The notes beneath the pieces were generated by a model. The model saw nothing but the letters and a program-made list of their open reading frames with translations, was not told where the DNA came from and made no database searches. From Erythrobacter sp. CCH5-A1 (GTDB lineage Bacteria; Pseudomonadota; Alphaproteobacteria; Sphingomonadales; Sphingomonadaceae), in contig NZ_LSKQ01000091.1 of NCBI RefSeq assembly GCF_001557115.1, forward strand, positions 1-14,479: a DNA stretch of 14,479 bases, written 5' to 3'. Of the stretch, positions 12,332-14,479 are shown piece after piece (within the stretch, counting starts at the first letter, position 1; every line of letters starts with the position of its first letter). Position numbers and translations under genes: made by a program.

Positions 12332-13112
12332 ACATCGCCGAAATACCGCCATCCAGCTTCAGCTCGGCGCCGGTCATGAAGCGGCTCTCGTCGCTCGCCA
12401 GATAGAGCACCGCGTTGGCGATGTCGTTGGGCTCGCCGACGAACTTGAGCGGGATCTGCCGCGCCAGCTTCTCCATCAGCACATCCTTGTCGAGCGCGTG
12501 CGCGCGCGCCGTGCCGTCGAGGATCGGCGTGTCGACAAAGGTCGGGTGGACCGAGTTGCAGCGAATCTGCATCCCTTTCTTGGCGCAGTGCAGCGCGATC
12601 GACTTGGACAGCATCCAAACCGCCGCCTTGCTGGCGTTGTAGGCCGGCATGGTGTCGCTCGCGATCAGCCCGGCGATCGACGAGATGTTGATGATCGACC
12701 CCGGCGCATGCTCGCGCATCAGCGGCAGGGCCTTCTGGCAGCCGTGGAAGATCGAATTGACGTTGATGTCGAAGCAGCGCTGCCAGTCGCCGAAGTCGCA
12801 GGCCTCGATATTGCCGGGCACGCCGATCCCGGCATTGTTGACCAGCACATTGAGGCCCCCGAGTTTCTCGCGGGCGGCGTCGACCGCGGCTTCCCACTGG
12901 TCGGGCTTGGTCACGTCATGCGCCATGCCGAAGGCGGTGCCTTCGCCGAGTTCCGCGTTGATGATCGCGGCGGTCTCCTCGGCCCCTGCGCCGTTGATGT
13001 CGGTCGCCAGCACCCGCGCGCCTTCCTGCGCGAGCCGGATGCAATGCGCACGGCCAAGCCCTTGCGCGCCGCCCGTCACCAGGGCCATCTTGCCCGCTAC
13101 ACGTCCTGCCAT
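12330..13112 (-). CDS. Short-chain dehydrogenase/reductase (classical, NAD-type)
   Basis: This 260-residue Rossmann-fold oxidoreductase belongs to the classical SDR family. The cofactor motif is TGGAQGLG (13-20). Asp38 at the end of the second strand favours NAD(H) over NADP(H). NNAG is at 92-95, the structural Asn at 117, and the catalytic triad is Ser145, Tyr158 and Lys162 (YNASK). The sequence resembles SDRs annotated as 3-beta/17-beta-hydroxysteroid or cyclopentanol dehydrogenases, but the substrate cannot be told from sequence. The ATG has GGAGAGGA eight bases upstream, a site that overlaps the last codons of the preceding Nudix gene. Only 4 nt separate the two genes, so they are translationally coupled and probably the distal part of one transcript with the TPM genes. 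Confidence 0.93.
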   Translation of the reverse strand: MAGRVAGKMALVTGGAQGLGRAHCIRLAQEGARVLATDINGAGAEETAAIINAELGEGTAFGMAHDVTKPDQWEAAVDAAREKLGGLNVLVNNAGIGVPGNIEACDFGDWQRCFDINVNSIFHGCQKALPLMREHAPGSIINISSIAGLIASDTMPAYNASKAAVWMLSKSIALHCAKKGMQIRCNSVHPTFVDTPILDGTARAHALDKDVLMEKLARQIPLKFVGEPNDIANAVLYLASDESRFMTGAELKLDGGISAM

Positions 13113-13116
13113 ATTC

Positions 13117-13677
13117 TTAGTCCTCTCCCAGAAATCCCGGCGTCAGCAGCATCGCGATCCGCACATCGACCGCGTGCCCGGCGCGCCGCCACTCGGCCAC
13201 AAAGCGCGAAAGATCGCGCAAGGCAACCCGGTGGACGGTGATGTTCTCGCCTTCCGTCCCGCCGCCCTCGCTCACGCGCTCGAGGCCGGTCGCCTTCAAG
13301 AGCGTGAAGCTTTCCGAGACCATGCCGGGGGAGGAGTAGAATTCGCCCAGCACTTCCAGCTTGCCGGCGCGGTAGCCGGTCTCCTCCTCGAGCTCGCGCG
13401 CGGCCGCGGCGGCGGCTTCCTCGCCCTCGGCCCCGGCGTCGTCACCCACGAGGCCCGCCGGAATCTCGAGGCTGAAGCGCGAGAGCGGCACGCGATACTG
13501 GCTGACGAGGATTACGTGGCGGGTGCCGTCGGGGTCATCGTCCAGCGCGATGATCGCGGCGGCGCGGATGCCGCGCGCGCGGCCCACATATTCCCAGCGC
13601 CCCCGCGTCTTGGCGGTGATGAACTTGCCTTCCCATTGCACCTGTTCGGGCAGATCGGCGTCGCGGTCTTTGATCAC
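13117..13677 (-). CDS. Nudix hydrolase, ADP-ribose pyrophosphatase-like
   Basis: This 186-residue Nudix hydrolase is predicted to cleave a nucleoside diphosphate linked to another moiety, most likely ADP-ribose to AMP and ribose-5-phosphate. YRVPLSRFSLEIPAG (61-75) precedes the Nudix box core RELEEETGY (94-102), whose glutamates bind the metal. SSPGMVSE (115-122), with Pro about 16 residues after the box, is the feature that marks ADP-ribose pyrophosphatases. The box has two extra residues between its first Gly (G78) and the next Glu. The start is a GTG at 13677 with GGAG seven bases upstream. The frame runs open far upstream, antisense in sense to nothing and overlapping the TPM gene, but that part is out of frame with real coding. 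A GTG at 13725 is possible but lacks a ribosome-binding site. Confidence 0.88.
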   Translation of the reverse strand: MIKDRDADLPEQVQWEGKFITAKTRGRWEYVGRARGIRAAAIIALDDDPDGTRHVILVSQYRVPLSRFSLEIPAGLVGDDAGAEGEEAAAAAARELEEETGYRAGKLEVLGEFYSSPGMVSESFTLLKATGLERVSEGGGTEGENITVHRVALRDLSRFVAEWRRAGHAVDVRIAMLLTPGFLGED

Positions 13678-13684
13678 GGGGAGG

Positions 13685-13688
13685 CTCC
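13685..13688 (-). promoter_or_regulatory. Ribosome-binding site for the GTG start of the Nudix gene
   Basis: GGAG on the minus strand (13688-13685) stands seven bases before the GTG at 13677. No in-frame ATG exists near the expected N-terminus, so this site decides the start. The 65-nt gap to the upstream TPM gene contains no terminator that I can see. Confidence 0.6.
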
Positions 13689-13742
13689 GTCGGATGGGCA
13701 GTTGCGCGCCCTTCCACAGGCTCACGCCAGCAAGGTCAAGCG

Positions 13743-14417
13743 CTAAACCTCGATCAGCCGGTCGGGCAGCTCGTTCACATCGTCGGCGCCGCGCGGGAAA
13801 TGCTCGGCGAGGATGAAGCCCACGTCGCGGATGCCGACGGCGAGCCCCTCGGCCACGCGCCCGTGGCGGATGTGGGCGAGCATATCGCCCATCGCCTCGC
13901 CCCACACTTCGGCCGGCACCTTCGCGGCGATGCTCTCGTCCGCCACGATCTCCGCGCGGCGTTCGCGCATCGAGAGGTAGATGAGCACGCCCGTGCGCCC
14001 GGTGGTGCGGCGCTCGGCGCCGACCTTGAACTGGCGCACGGCCTGATTTCGCACCCGCGCCGCCTTGACCGGGCCGGGCACCAGCAGCCACTTCAGCGGC
14101 TGCCATTGCTGGATCAGCCACACCCCGAGGAACTTCACGAGGCCCAGAGCGATCACCATGCTGGCGAGCTCGCCTGCGGTCCATTCGTGGCCCCAGCCGG
14201 CAAACCACGCGTCCCAGCGGTCGAGGAAGGGCTCGGGGATGGCCGCGAACACGCTCATCGCGGTGAAGGCTGCGCCCGCCGCCCACAGCAGCGCGACGTC
14301 GGTATAGCCGTCAGAGCTATCCGCCAGCACGGTGACGATCTCGCCCGAGGTCGCGCCTTCCGCCTCGGTCACCGCTTCGGCGACAAGCTTGCGTCCGGCA
14401 TCATCCATTATCGCCAT
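13743..14417 (-). CDS. TPM-domain membrane protein
   Basis: This 224-residue protein resembles membrane proteins with a TPM-fold domain (COG3762-like), whose relatives are linked to photosystem II repair phosphatases and to YgcG. The N-terminal part (about 9-35, with TSGEIVTVLADSS) is the first strand region of the fold. Two membrane segments (about 40-60 and 84-103) follow, and the rest of the domain (about 125-200) includes the family segment TTGRTGVLIYLSMRERRAEI and the VADESIAAKV stretch. There is no signal peptide. The ATG at 14417 is three bases after the stop of the upstream TPM gene; a second ATG at 14408 is an equally possible start. GGGAGG lies 10 bases upstream. Biochemical role unknown; with its neighbour it is often found next to lemA, which would lie beyond the right edge. 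Confidence 0.85.
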   Translation of the reverse strand: MAIMDDAGRKLVAEAVTEAEGATSGEIVTVLADSSDGYTDVALLWAAGAAFTAMSVFAAIPEPFLDRWDAWFAGWGHEWTAGELASMVIALGLVKFLGVWLIQQWQPLKWLLVPGPVKAARVRNQAVRQFKVGAERRTTGRTGVLIYLSMRERRAEIVADESIAAKVPAEVWGEAMGDMLAHIRHGRVAEGLAVGIRDVGFILAEHFPRGADDVNELPDRLIEV

Positions 14418-14420
14418 CGC

Positions 14421-14479
14421 TCACCACCCTCCCGAAGCGCCGCCGCCGCCGGACGATCCGCCGCCGAAGCCGCCGAACC
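14421..14479 (-). CDS. C-terminal fragment of a YgcG-like TPM protein (cut by window edge)
   Basis: Only the last 18 codons and the stop are in the window. They read FGGFGGGSSGGGGASGGW, a Gly/Ser-rich tail ending in Trp. This tail is characteristic of YgcG-like (COG1512) TPM proteins, which have a signal peptide, a periplasmic TPM domain, a membrane helix and such a tail. The stop (14421-14423) is three bases before the ATG of the next TPM gene, so translation is coupled. The call rests on the tail and on the neighbour. Confidence 0.7.
   Translation of the reverse strand, partial: FGGFGGGSSGGGGASGGW

Noticed and set aside
13678..14286. N-terminal extension of the Nudix frame to 389 codons
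   Set aside because: It overlaps the TPM gene in a different frame and is arginine/alanine-rich; the GTG at 13677 with GGAG gives the family N-terminus.
1..14479. tRNA, rRNA, CRISPR, insertion sequence or prophage content
   Set aside because: No cloverleaf-type sequence, repeat-spacer array, transposase or integrase motif, or terminal inverted repeats with target duplication were seen on either strand.

Overview
The window is a GC-rich chromosomal segment of an alphaproteobacterium, most probably of the order Sphingomonadales (Erythrobacteraceae or Sphingomonadaceae type). That placement is inferred from four things: a large TonB-dependent receptor whose plug sequence is of the sphingomonad kind; a stand-alone recF away from dnaA/dnaN; the small PspC-domain operon; and an intergenic palindrome built on CCTCCCGC/GCGGGAGG. 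No tRNA, rRNA, CRISPR array, transposase or phage gene is visible. The segment looks like core chromosome.

Layout. Positions 1-50 hold two adjacent palindromes (REP-like) downstream of typA (bipA, minus strand, 89-1921). A 421-bp divergent region leads to a TonB-dependent outer-membrane receptor (plus, 2343-4925) that ends at a clear intrinsic terminator. Two unrelated membrane proteins follow on the plus strand: a DUF805 protein (5048-5443) and a six-helix protein resembling the GPDPase membrane domain (5539-6414). The second meets ybbP tail to tail with a 4-nt overlap. The pair ybbA-ybbP (minus, 9625 to 6411, ATGA overlap) is divergent from tesA (plus, 9685-10410), the same arrangement as in E. 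coli. tesA in turn meets recF (minus, 10407-11495) with another 4-nt CTAA overlap.

The most interesting part is 11496-12331. Divergent from recF lies a three-gene plus-strand operon: two tandem paralogous 37-residue single-span peptides (11730-11843 and 11883-11996), then a 70-residue PspC-domain membrane protein (12029-12241), closed by an intrinsic terminator. Upstream is a near-consensus sigma-54 (-24/-12) promoter, TTGGCACG-N4-GTGCA, with GG and GC exactly 10 nt apart. About 100-140 bp upstream of the predicted start are overlapping inverted repeats that could be an enhancer-binding site. Sigma-54 control is the hallmark of the enterobacterial phage-shock genes, so I read this as a possible reduced phage-shock/envelope-stress operon carrying two small membrane peptides I cannot assign to a family.

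The right end is a minus-strand cluster: the glycine-rich C-terminus of a YgcG-like TPM protein (cut by the window edge), a second TPM-domain membrane protein (13743-14417), an ADP-ribose-pyrophosphatase-like Nudix hydrolase (GTG start at 13677) and a classical NAD-type short-chain dehydrogenase (12330-13112). Spacing is tight (3, 65 and 4 nt), so they are probably co-transcribed.

The many long open frames opposite or beside these genes are by-products of high GC codon usage and are not annotated. Gene identities rest on motifs read by eye. No database search was run.
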